The notes beneath the pieces were generated by a model that did no database searches, was not told the DNA's origin, and worked only from the letters and a program-made list of their open reading frames with translations. Below, one piece after another: positions 32,861 to 40,413 of a stretch of DNA of 64,000 nt; positions within the stretch are counted from its first letter, which is position 1, and each line of letters starts with the position of its first letter. The position numbers were made by a program, and so were the translations under genes. This DNA comes from JBFLVU01 sp037444825 (GTDB taxonomy: Bacteria > Acidobacteriota > UBA4820 > DSQY01). The stretch covers positions 62,001 through 126,000 of the forward strand of contig JBBILR010000002.1 of NCBI GenBank assembly GCA_037444825.1, written 5' to 3'.

Positions 32861-35458
32861 TCACTGCAGAATCCGTTCGCGGGCCGTGGCCGCCCGCAGG
32901 GAAAACGCCACGCCGGTCCGTTTCTTTCGCTCGATGAACACCTCCTTTTCCCAGGGTTCCTCGGCCACCACCCCTTGGGCCAGGGTGGTCCGGTCGAGTA
33001 CGATGCGAACCGTTCCTTCCGGTAACGCGCCGAAGGAGAAGTTCCCTTCCTCGTCGGTGACGGCCTCCTTCCGGAAGCCCCTCCCCTCGGCGGTGATCCG
33101 CACCTGCCCCAGGGCGCCGGGGAAGGGGAGCGCCCCCCGGAAGAGGAGGCGGCCTTCGAGGCGCCCCGCCGGCCGGGCGGCGAAGGCCACCCTCTCCGTC
33201 CTTCCGGCCTGGAGAAGGACCGTCTTCCGCGGGGCGTCCAGGTAGCCGTCCAGGATCTCCCCGCTCCACTGCACCTCCAGGGCGTGGGTCCCCGGGGAAA
33301 GGACGAAGCGGCCTTCCCCCTCCGGGGAGAGACCCCTCGGCCGTCCATCGAGGAGGACCGTGGCCGGAAGAGGTTTTTCCGAAGCGCCCCGGGAGCCGTC
33401 TCCGTCCTCGTCCCAGAAGGCCGAGACGCGGAGTAGGGCCGTCTCGGGGGCCTCGAAGGGGAGGGGAAGGGCCCGGGTCTCGGCGGGGACGGCGGGCGGC
33501 CGGGACCCCCGGGAAAGGAGGCCGCCGAGGTGGAGCTGGAGAAGAAACCCGTCCCGGCCACGCCTGCCCGCCACCTCCTGGCGGAACCAGGAGGCCCGCA
33601 AGGAACCCCGGAGGGCGGTGGCGCCCAGGTCCAGAGCGAGGCCGGCCCCCTCCTGGCGGACGCGGAAGAGGGCGGGTCCCGGGGGGGTCTCGGAGAAACT
33701 CACGTCGGCCGAGAGGGCCCCTCCCCGGGAAAGGGACCACCGCCCCTCGGCCCGGGCCTCGTAGTACCGGTTCACCCGCTCGCCGGACGGCCTCTTTCCG
33801 TCGTAGAGGCGCACGAGGAGCCTTCCTTCGGAGCCGGGGCCGAAGGAGCGCCTTCCCTCGGCATCCAGCCGCCAGGCGGTGAGGTCCTGGTTTCTCTGCA
33901 AGGGGTCGCGGACGGCCTCCTTCGCCAGGCGGAGGGAGAGCAGGGTCTCCCGGAAGCCGAAGGAGAGGGAGAGGCCGCTGTTTTCGGAGCGGGCCCGGGT
34001 GGGGATGGAGACCCCCCGGTCGGAGCGGCTCTCGCTGGTGGAGCCGAAGAGGCCGAGCGTGACGCCCCCCCCCGCCTGCCAGGAGAGGGAGGCGCTCCGG
34101 TAGGACGAGAGGGTGCCCGACTGGGCGGGGTCGAAGAGGCTGAAGGACTTGCTCTGGCTCAGGGAGAGGGAGGCCGAGAGGTCCTCCGTGAGCCGGGCCG
34201 ACCCGTAGAGGTTGTAGCCGTGGCGGAGGGAGGCGAAGAGGCTCGTCCCCAGCGGCGGCCGAAAGTCCTTGTCGGTGTACCGGTAGTACCCCCCCAGGCT
34301 CAGGGAGGGGGTGTTCCAGCGCGGTTCCAGCGTGGCGGCCCAGCCGCCCCCCGACGAGCCTTCGAGGAGAAGCCGGCTCCGGACCTCCGGTTTCGGGGCG
34401 TACCCCAAAGAGAGAAAGGCGTTCTCCCACCCCTCGCCCCCCACGGGGCGGTTCCGGAGGAAGCCCGCCCCCAGGTCCAGGGAGAGAGAAGGGAGGGCGA
34501 AGAGGAGCTGGGCGCCCTCCACCCGGTCCTTCCCGATCTCCGGCAGGACCCCCGAGGCGTCGGGCAGGCGACTCAAGGAGGGCTGGGCGGCCCGGCCCGC
34601 GAAGAGGGCGAAGCGGGCCGTCCCCTTGGAGAGCGTCGCGGCCCCGCCCCGAAGGAGGAGGGTGGTGGGGGAGAGGAAGTCCGCCTGGGCCGGCCCCAGC
34701 GTCGTCTCCACGTCTCCGGCGGCGAGGCCCAAGGAATAGGGCCCCGCGGCAAGCCCCGAAAGGGCCATGGCGCCGTAAGGGGCCCCGGAACCGGCCCCCC
34801 GGGGGCGGTAGTCGGCGGCGAAGGCCTGGAAGAGGCCGGCGGCCGTCCGGCGGGCGTAGCCGATCTGGAGGTTCCCCGAGTCTTGGCGTTCGCCCCGGCC
34901 GAAGTCGGATCTCGCCCCGGTCAGCGAAAACCTCAGTCCCTCCGCCGCCGGTTCCACGGTTTCGGCCCCCCGGCGGCCCTCGCCGGCTTGGGGGGAAGCC
35001 TTCCGGAGGAGGAAGTGTTCCTTATCGGTTACAGTCTCCCAGGGGCCCTCCTCCCGAAGGAGAAGTTCGATGCGGAGGAGGGGGCACCCTTCCGGCGACC
35101 GCAGGAGCCGCAGGCGCGCCTCCGCGAAGGGGCCGGCGGCCGCGGCCGCCCGGGGGGGAAGTCCCTCGGAAATGGCGTTGGAGAAAGAGAGGACGAGCCG
35201 CGAAAAGCCCGAAAGGCCCCGCTCCCGAACCGACTCCGTGGAGAGGCCGGGGGCCGGCGGAGGGCCGGCCCACTCCAGCCGAAGGCCCTCCGGCAAGAGT
35301 TCCACCCCCCGGAGCTTCGCCGGCTCTCCGCAGGCCGTGGAGAGAGGCAAAGGCTTAAAGGGCACGGCCGTCACCTCCGAACCGGCGGGAGGGGCCTCGA
35401 GCGGGAAGGCCCACCCCGTCCATCCCAGCAGCAGGAAGACCGCCAGCGCACGGGCCAT
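32861..35458 (-). CDS. Outer-membrane beta-barrel protein in usher position, with C-terminal SdrB/CarboxypepD-like domains
   Basis: 865 residues from ATG 35458, chosen because GAGGAGGAC precedes it and the signal peptide (MARALAVFLLLGWTGWA) begins there; ATG 35503 is an alternative. Residues about 20-160 form an N-terminal beta-rich domain. Residues about 170-650 are long amphipathic strands ending in aromatic residues (YYRYTDKD, GYNLYGSARLTEDLSASLSL, RYYEARAEGRWSL), as in large barrels. From about 665 comes LLRVSAFWDEDGDGSRGASE, a DxDxDG calcium-type loop of SdrB-like domains, then LSPGTHALEV and EGNFSFGALPEGTVRIVLD (carboxypeptidase-regulatory-like). Classical usher plug and PapC N-terminal signatures were not recognised. 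It starts the appendage operon. Confidence 0.68.
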   Translation of the reverse strand: MARALAVFLLLGWTGWAFPLEAPPAGSEVTAVPFKPLPLSTACGEPAKLRGVELLPEGLRLEWAGPPPAPGLSTESVRERGLSGFSRLVLSFSNAISEGLPPRAAAAAGPFAEARLRLLRSPEGCPLLRIELLLREEGPWETVTDKEHFLLRKASPQAGEGRRGAETVEPAAEGLRFSLTGARSDFGRGERQDSGNLQIGYARRTAAGLFQAFAADYRPRGAGSGAPYGAMALSGLAAGPYSLGLAAGDVETTLGPAQADFLSPTTLLLRGGAATLSKGTARFALFAGRAAQPSLSRLPDASGVLPEIGKDRVEGAQLLFALPSLSLDLGAGFLRNRPVGGEGWENAFLSLGYAPKPEVRSRLLLEGSSGGGWAATLEPRWNTPSLSLGGYYRYTDKDFRPPLGTSLFASLRHGYNLYGSARLTEDLSASLSLSQSKSFSLFDPAQSGTLSSYRSASLSWQAGGGVTLGLFGSTSESRSDRGVSIPTRARSENSGLSLSFGFRETLLSLRLAKEAVRDPLQRNQDLTAWRLDAEGRRSFGPGSEGRLLVRLYDGKRPSGERVNRYYEARAEGRWSLSRGGALSADVSFSETPPGPALFRVRQEGAGLALDLGATALRGSLRASWFRQEVAGRRGRDGFLLQLHLGGLLSRGSRPPAVPAETRALPLPFEAPETALLRVSAFWDEDGDGSRGASEKPLPATVLLDGRPRGLSPEGEGRFVLSPGTHALEVQWSGEILDGYLDAPRKTVLLQAGRTERVAFAARPAGRLEGRLLFRGALPFPGALGQVRITAEGRGFRKEAVTDEEGNFSFGALPEGTVRIVLDRTTLAQGVVAEEPWEKEVFIERKKRTGVAFSLRAATARERILQ

Positions 35459-35542
35459 TGTCCTCCTCGCGAAATCCAGAAAGCAAGAATCGTGCCTCTT
35501 CATGGGGACAGACCGAGCCTCGGCGCCTCTGGATCCCACAAG

Positions 35543-35548
35543 AGTGTA
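35543..35548 (-). promoter_or_regulatory. -10 box (TACACT) of the appendage operon
   Basis: Minus-strand GGTTACACT in an AT-rich patch (CTCAATAGG before it), giving a leader of about 75-80 bases to the ATG at 35458. No clear -35 is seen, so an activator may be needed. Confidence 0.4.
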
Positions 35549-35558
35549 ACCTATTGAG

Positions 35559-35645
35559 AAAAAAGATCCAGACCTCTGCCTCCCCGGAGGAGCCCCGCCG
35601 AAAGCGGGAGGAGCGGTGGGTTGCCCGCGCAAACAGTCGGCCGAA
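35559..35645 (-). other. Unassigned structured segment ending in T6 upstream of the appendage operon
   Basis: On the minus strand the segment contains GGGCAACCC, a perfect 5-bp hairpin CCCGC-TTTCG-GCGGG (35594-35608), CCTCCGGGGAGG, and ends in six T (35559-35564). A TAACACT box near 35645-35655 could drive it. It might be a small RNA or an attenuator-like leader. No known riboswitch class is matched by eye. Confidence 0.2.
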
Positions 35646-35690
35646 AAGTGTTACTTAAGGAAAACATCGAAGACCATCCGTCGAAACACC

Positions 35691-35721
35691 AAAGAAGGGG
35701 GGAGGCCGGCCGCCTCCCCCC
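35691..35721 (-). terminator. Terminator of the coiled-coil lipoprotein gene
   Basis: Nine-bp perfect stem GGGGGGAGG/CCTCCCCCC (35697-35705 with 35713-35721) followed on the minus strand by TTCTTT. It lies 27 bases after the stop at 35748. Confidence 0.75.
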
Positions 35722-35747
35722 TTTGGGCTTACCCGCTTTTCGCGGCC

Positions 35748-36893
35748 TCAGTTCACGACGATCACCATGGACCGTTCGGCCTTGAACTTGTCGAGGTTGA
35801 GGAGCTTCACCTGGGCTTCCTTCCCGTCGGAGAGGACGGCGGCCATGTAGTCCACGCCGGCCTTGAAGGAGGCTTCGGGGGCCAGCTTGACGCTCTTGAT
35901 CAGCGGGACCCCCGCCTCCTCGGCGGTGAACTTGATGGTGTCGCCGGAGCGCAGGTCCAGGTGGTTGGGGAAGGAGGCCTCGTCGAACTTGGTGATCCGC
36001 GCCTTGGTGAAGAGGCCGTCGTGGATCATCCCCTGGGCGACGAGGGCCTTGCGGTCTCCCACCCGGTAGAAGACGGAGTTGAGCCGTGCCTTGAGGTCCT
36101 CCGAGAGGTCGTTGAGTTCCTGCATCTTTCGAAGGAGGTCCGCCCGCTCGGCCTGAAGCATGGCCACGTCCTGGTTGAGCTGGTCGCGCTTCTTTTCGAG
36201 CTCGGCCACCTGCTCGAGGAGGGTGGTCTTCTCCTTGGCCAGCGCGTCCCTCTGGGAGATGGCGGTGTCCCGGGCGGAGACGAGCTCCTGCTTGGCCCGC
36301 TGGATCACCCGGTAGGGGCTCACCGAGGCCTCGCCCTGGGTGACGAAGGTCCCGTAGACGCCGTTGTCGTAGAAGTTCCAGACCTTGAAGCCCGGAACCA
36401 GCTCGTCCATGAGGTTCACGCGCTCCACCAGCTTCTTGGCCTCGGCGGGGCTGAGCCCCTTCTCCTTGGTGAGGAAGTTCATGGCCAGGTCGTAGTGGCG
36501 GTCGCCCCGCTGGACCACCACGGCGGCGGGGAGTTTCTTTTCCAGCTCCTGGACCTGGACCTTAAGGTCCTCGACTTCTTTCTGGCGGGCGAGGATGTCG
36601 TTGATGAGGTCCCGGTACCCGATCCCCTTCTCCTCGCGCAGTTTCTGCTCGAGCAGGGCCTTCTGCTCGGGGGTGAGGGTCTGGCCCACCACGCCGCCGA
36701 TGTCCTGGCCCCCCTCCTGGACGTACTGGCGCAGGAGCTGGTTGACCTTCTCCTGCTTCTGGTCGATGTCCTGCTCCAGCTTGGCGATCTTCTGGGCCGT
36801 CGCCATCTGGCTGGACACCTCCTTCGATTCCCGCTTGCACGCCATCCCGGCCGCCAGCGCGGCGGCGAGGACCCAAACCAGGATTTTTTTCAT
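35748..36893 (-). CDS. Coiled-coil lipoprotein of unknown function
   Basis: 381 residues; GGAGGACG precedes ATG 36893. The N-terminus KKILVWVLAAALAAGMAC gives a plausible lipobox (cysteine 19, though GMAC is a weak form). Coiled coils run over about residues 30-60, 100-122 and 200-270, with long E/K/Q-rich heptads. Between them residues about 130-185 resemble a LysM-like or small alpha/beta domain (LSPAEAKKLVERVNLMDELV). The last 110 residues are beta-rich (LRSGDTIKFTAEEAGVPLIK). It has its own promoter and terminator. A periplasmic spacer or envelope scaffold is plausible; no known family is recognised. Confidence 0.82.
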   Translation of the reverse strand: MKKILVWVLAAALAAGMACKRESKEVSSQMATAQKIAKLEQDIDQKQEKVNQLLRQYVQEGGQDIGGVVGQTLTPEQKALLEQKLREEKGIGYRDLINDILARQKEVEDLKVQVQELEKKLPAAVVVQRGDRHYDLAMNFLTKEKGLSPAEAKKLVERVNLMDELVPGFKVWNFYDNGVYGTFVTQGEASVSPYRVIQRAKQELVSARDTAISQRDALAKEKTTLLEQVAELEKKRDQLNQDVAMLQAERADLLRKMQELNDLSEDLKARLNSVFYRVGDRKALVAQGMIHDGLFTKARITKFDEASFPNHLDLRSGDTIKFTAEEAGVPLIKSVKLAPEASFKAGVDYMAAVLSDGKEAQVKLLNLDKFKAERSMVIVVN

Positions 36894-36919
36894 GGATCGT
36901 CCTCCACAATCATGGACCC

Positions 36920-36928
36920 AGTATACCA
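36920..36928 (-). promoter_or_regulatory. Extended -10 (TGGTATACT) of the lipoprotein gene
   Basis: Minus-strand TGG TATACT, 26 bases before the ATG at 36893, leaving a leader of about 20 bases with GGAGGA. Confidence 0.6.
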
Positions 36929-36957
36929 CCAGAAAGGCCGTGAAAAGGTGACGGGGA

Positions 36958-37743
36958 TCACAGGGCCGGAAAGCGGAACCCCGAAAAGTGAGCCATGAGA
37001 ATGGAGCCCGCCACGGCCACGTTCAACGAGTCCCAGCCGGCCGCCATGGGGATGGCCACCCGCCGGGCGCAGCGCTCGAGAAGTTCGGGGGACAGTCCCC
37101 GGCCTTCGTTCCCGAGGACCACGGCGAAGGGGCCCTGCGGGCGGGCGGCCTTGGGTAGCGGCTCCCCCCGGGCGTTGGCGGCCAGGAGGGTGACGCCGTT
37201 CACCCCGGCCCACGACAGGAACTCGGGCGCCTTCACGGGCCAGACGGGGATCTGGAAGGCCGCGCCGGCGCTTCGGTAGAGGGCCAGGCCGCGGTAGGGA
37301 TCGGCCGTCCCCTGGCCGGCGAAGACCCCCGCCAGGCCGAAGGCCCGCGCGGAGCGGACCAGAATCCCCACGTTGACCGGGTCCTGGACGGCGTCCAGGT
37401 AGAGGTACCCCCGCAGGGAGGGGACCTCCGGAAAGGGGGGGACCTTGCGCGCCGCCAGGGCCAGGAGCCCCTCGCTGGCCGGTTGGGTGGCCAGCCTCTC
37501 CACGAGCCGTGCGGGAACCAGGAAGACCTTCCCCTCCTCCACCAGGGGGAAGAGGCGGGCGGACCATTCGGGCCAGCGGTCCTCTCGCACGAGGACGGCC
37601 AGAAGGGGCCAGGCGGCGGCCAGGGCCTCGGTGAGGAGGTGGCGTCCCTCCAGGAGAAAGGCCTCCCGGTCCTTGCCCTCCGCGGCCTTACGCACCCTCT
37701 TGCAGAGGGGGTTCTGGAGCGACGTCAAGGGCAACGGCGCCAT
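36958..37743 (-). CDS. SpoU/TrmH-family RNA 2'-O-methyltransferase
   Basis: 261 residues from ATG 37743. The N-terminal substrate-binding domain (residues 1-105, with LQNPLCKRVRKAAEGKDREA and FLLEGRHLLTEAL) precedes the knotted SAM domain. Its three motifs are present: DAVQDPVNVGILVRSARAFG (motif 1, with Asn and Arg), VLGNEGRGLSPELL (motif 2) and IPMAAGWDSLNVAVAGSILM (motif 3). Enzymes of this class methylate ribose 2'-OH of rRNA or tRNA. The exact target (for example 23S positions, as in RlmB or TsnR types) cannot be fixed. A likely leaderless message (see the -10 entry). Confidence 0.93.
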   Translation of the reverse strand: MAPLPLTSLQNPLCKRVRKAAEGKDREAFLLEGRHLLTEALAAAWPLLAVLVREDRWPEWSARLFPLVEEGKVFLVPARLVERLATQPASEGLLALAARKVPPFPEVPSLRGYLYLDAVQDPVNVGILVRSARAFGLAGVFAGQGTADPYRGLALYRSAGAAFQIPVWPVKAPEFLSWAGVNGVTLLAANARGEPLPKAARPQGPFAVVLGNEGRGLSPELLERCARRVAIPMAAGWDSLNVAVAGSILMAHFSGFRFPAL

Positions 37744-37749
37744 GGCCCC

Positions 37750-37755
37750 AGGGTA
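37750..37755 (-). promoter_or_regulatory. -10 box (TACCCT) six bases before the methyltransferase ATG
   Basis: Minus-strand TACCCT with TTGCGC just upstream. Only six bases separate it from ATG 37743 and no ribosome site fits, again suggesting a leaderless mRNA. Confidence 0.3.
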
Positions 37756-37760
37756 GCGCA

Positions 37761-37830
37761 AGGGCGAAGGAAAGGGAAGGCGGCGGGTAGAAGGCGGAAG
37801 GCGGAAGTGGGAAGGCCGAAGGGGGAGGGC
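37761..37830. repeat. Purine-rich GGCGGAA-type repeat run
   Basis: GAAGGCGGAAGGCGGAAG units (three to four imperfect copies) in the 234-base gap between ftcD and the methyltransferase gene. The rest of this gap shows no gene; a T-rich patch AAAAAACTTTT (37840-37850) may be part of a terminator for ftcD. Confidence 0.5.
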
Positions 37831-37977
37831 GCGTCTGTGAAAAAACTTTTCCCGGGTCCCGTCTTTCCCCCAGAGCGACGCGGAGGGGGAAAGGCAGGCC
37901 GCAGGATAGGGCCTTGGGCGCGAAGGGGGGGCCACCCGGGGCTCCTTCGAAGCAAGACCCGGCCGACCCCCCGCGTC

Positions 37978-39804
37978 CTACCGGATTTTTCCGAGGACCT
38001 CGGCGGTGCACGCGTCGAGGAGGCGGCGGGCCTCCGCCTCCAGCGCCTCCACGGCGGCCCGCTTCTCCGCGGCGTAGGCTTCGTCCTTGATGCCGGGCAG
38101 GTTGATGCGGACGTTGAGGCAGGCCCCCAGGACCCCCGCGTAGGCCATGTGGGCGCCCACCCCCGCGTCGGAGACGGAGTTCCGGTTCCCGACGGCGGCG
38201 GCCCTCCGGCAGAGGCCCAGGGCCCGGAGGCAAAGCTCCGCCGTCTGCAACGGAACGGCCACCGCCCCCTTGAGGCCGTCCTGCAGGGCCTTCTGGCGGG
38301 CGGCCTTCTCCGCCTCGGTGTTCCGCGGCAGGCGGAGGGCCTCCATGTAGCCGTTGAAGGCCCGGGTGTCGGCGTCCACCTGCAGCAGCAGGGCGTCCTT
38401 GGTTTTCTGCGCCTCCACCGCCACGGCCCCCATCTCCTCGAAGGCCTCCTCGTAGCCGGGCTTCCCCACGGTGAGGTTGGCCACCATGGAGGCCAGGGCC
38501 GCCCCCAGGGCCCCCGAAAGCGCCGCCACCGAACCGCCCCCGGGGGCCGGGGAGTCCCGGGAGACCTCGTGGACGAACTCGAAGGTGGTCTTGGCGATGA
38601 GTTCTTCCGGGGGGACCTTGGGGTAGCCGATGACCCGCTCCTTCACGTCGAAGGGGCCCAGGTCCCGAAGCCCCAGGCTCTGGACCGCCGTCTCCAGAAG
38701 GTCGTCCAGGGGGACGCCCGTGGAGCGGCCTTGGCGGGCCAGGTAGAAGCGGCCGGCCTCCGCCATCGCCTCCAGCGGAACGAGCCCCACGATCTCCGAA
38801 CCGGTGACCACGAGCCCCCGCCGGGCCGCCAACTCCCGCGCCTTTTCCAGGACGACGTGGGGCGGGGTCAGGCGGAAGTTCGTCAGGTTGATGGAAATCT
38901 GCGTCCGGCCGTGCTGGGGGAGCTCCCACCCGATGGCCTTGCAGGCGGGGAAAAGCCCCGGTTTCTTCACCGACTGCCCGTCGAGGCGGTCGGGGTCGAT
39001 GTCGTTCAGGCGGTAGAGGGCCCTCCCGTCGTAGCCGTGGGCGGCCTGGATGTGGGCGAAGAGGGCCTGCGGGTCGGGGAAGACCTCCAGGCAGGTTCCG
39101 CAGGCGTACTTGCCCGGCTCGTGCTTCAGGATCTTGCCCATGAAGTAGAAGGGCTCCACGTTGCCCGTGCGGACGGAGCGCCCCTTTTCCCGCAGTTCGA
39201 AGGCGATGTCGGTGGCGTGGTCCTTGACCCGGGAGTTGAGGTTGATGTTGTAGGCGATGAGGAAGTCCCGGGCGCCGATGACCGTGGCGCCGGACTTGGC
39301 GTTGAAGACGGCGGGTCCGAAGTCCGGGGCCCAGGCGGGGTCCTTGAGCTTTCGGGGCAGCCCTTCGTACTCCCCCCTCCGGATCTCGGCCAGGTTCTTC
39401 CGCTCGGGCCGGGTGGCCGCGTACTCGTAGAGGTACACGGGGATCCGGAGCTCCTTTCCCACCCGCTCCCCCAACCGGCGGGCCATGGCCACGCACTCCT
39501 CCATGGTCACCTCGTGGACCGGGACGAAGGGGCAGACGTCGGTGGCCCCCATCCGGGGGTGGCTGCCCCGGTGGCTCCGCATGTCGATGACCTCCGCGGC
39601 CGTGGCGATGGCCCGGAAGGCCGCCTCCTCCACCGCCTCCGGCGGCCCGAAGAAGGTCACCACCGTGCGGTTCATGTCGGCGCCCATGTCCACGTTCTTC
39701 AACTGGACGCCCTCCACGCTCTGGATGGCATCGGTGATCTGCTTGATGACGGCCGGGTCCCGGCCTTCGGAGAAGTTGGGGACGCACTCGACGATCTTGC
39801 CCAT
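37978..39804 (-). CDS. ftcD: Bifunctional glutamate formimidoyltransferase / formimidoyl-THF cyclodeaminase, with inserted C2H2-type finger
   Basis: 608 residues, longer than the usual 540. FtcD takes the formimino group of formimidoylglutamate (histidine breakdown) to tetrahydrofolate, then releases ammonia to give methenyl-THF. The transferase part has VECVPNFSEGRD at the start and the catalytic His82 in RGSHPRMGATDVCPF. The cyclodeaminase part starts near residue 400 with PAPGGGSVAALSGALGAALA. Between transferase subdomains (about 228-282) lies an insertion with C235, C238, H251 and H256 in exact CX2CX12HX4H spacing plus the F and L of classical zinc fingers. No other hut gene is in the window. 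Confidence 0.95.
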   Translation of the reverse strand: MGKIVECVPNFSEGRDPAVIKQITDAIQSVEGVQLKNVDMGADMNRTVVTFFGPPEAVEEAAFRAIATAAEVIDMRSHRGSHPRMGATDVCPFVPVHEVTMEECVAMARRLGERVGKELRIPVYLYEYAATRPERKNLAEIRRGEYEGLPRKLKDPAWAPDFGPAVFNAKSGATVIGARDFLIAYNINLNSRVKDHATDIAFELREKGRSVRTGNVEPFYFMGKILKHEPGKYACGTCLEVFPDPQALFAHIQAAHGYDGRALYRLNDIDPDRLDGQSVKKPGLFPACKAIGWELPQHGRTQISINLTNFRLTPPHVVLEKARELAARRGLVVTGSEIVGLVPLEAMAEAGRFYLARQGRSTGVPLDDLLETAVQSLGLRDLGPFDVKERVIGYPKVPPEELIAKTTFEFVHEVSRDSPAPGGGSVAALSGALGAALASMVANLTVGKPGYEEAFEEMGAVAVEAQKTKDALLLQVDADTRAFNGYMEALRLPRNTEAEKAARQKALQDGLKGAVAVPLQTAELCLRALGLCRRAAAVGNRNSVSDAGVGAHMAYAGVLGACLNVRINLPGIKDEAYAAEKRAAVEALEAEARRLLDACTAEVLGKIR

Positions 39805-39904
39805 GGATGCCTCCTCGAAAACCCCCGGGGCGCACCGCCCCCGCCAGATTACCCTTCCCTCGCGCCGAAGAGAAGGGCCGGCGGGAAGCGAAGGGGCCCG
39901 CGGG

Positions 39905-39913
39905 TGTTATCAT
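39905..39913 (+). promoter_or_regulatory. Extended -10 (TGTTATCAT) of the cytochrome c gene
   Basis: TG-T-TATCAT 17 bases before the ATG at 39931, leaving GGAGGATGGA as leader and ribosome site. Confidence 0.5.
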
Positions 39914-39930
39914 CGCCTCTGGAGGATGGA

Positions 39931-40359
39931 ATGACCGAGACCGCCTTCTCGAAAGGATCGGCCGGCCGTGGGCTGGCCCTGGCCGCCGCCGTGGTCCTTC
40001 CCGCCGCCCTCACCCTGCTCTTCTGGAAAACCGCCCTCGCCGGGAGGGAACCCTCGGCCTCTCCGCCGGGGCCCTCACCGGCGGCGGCCCCCAGGACCCC
40101 CTCCGCCGCGGGAACCCTCGACGGAGCCGTCCTGTACGCCGAGAACTGCGCCGTGTGCCACGGCGCCGACCTTCAGGGGTCGGGGTCGGTGCCCGCCCTC
40201 CTCCGGAAGAACTGGCCCTACGGGGAACGCCGGGAACTCCTGATCCAGATCGTGCACCGGGGCCGGGGGCTCACCATGCCGGCCTTCGAGGGGCGCCTCT
40301 CCAACCGGCAGATCGAGGCGCTGGCCGACTACCTCAACGCCCGCAACGCCGCCCCGTAA
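39931..40359 (+). CDS. Membrane-anchored mono-heme cytochrome c
   Basis: 142 residues. An uncleaved hydrophobic anchor (about 14-35) is followed by a proline/alanine linker and a class I cytochrome c domain. Heme is bound at CAVCH (73-77) and the distal ligand is M116 in GLTMPAFEGRLS; ALADYLNA near the end is the closing helix. The domain should face the periplasm and carry electrons. It is flanked by convergent amino-acid permease and divergent ftcD, so no oxidase partner is visible. The ATG has GGAGG close upstream. Confidence 0.92.
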   Translation: MTETAFSKGSAGRGLALAAAVVLPAALTLLFWKTALAGREPSASPPGPSPAAAPRTPSAAGTLDGAVLYAENCAVCHGADLQGSGSVPALLRKNWPYGERRELLIQIVHRGRGLTMPAFEGRLSNRQIEALADYLNARNAAP

Positions 40360-40413
40360 GGCCTGGAGAGACGGTCCTCCCCGGCCGCGTACGGGGTCCT
40401 TCCGGCCGGCCCT

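Noticed and set aside
32861..35503. ATG at 35503 as the barrel protein start
   Set aside because: ATG 35458 has GAGGAGGAC directly upstream and a standard signal peptide; the earlier start puts 15 charged residues before it. Not fully excluded.
35559..35690. SAM- or c-di-GMP-type riboswitch upstream of the appendage operon
   Set aside because: Phrases such as GGGCAACCC look suggestive, but the remaining conserved positions of these riboswitches are not found.
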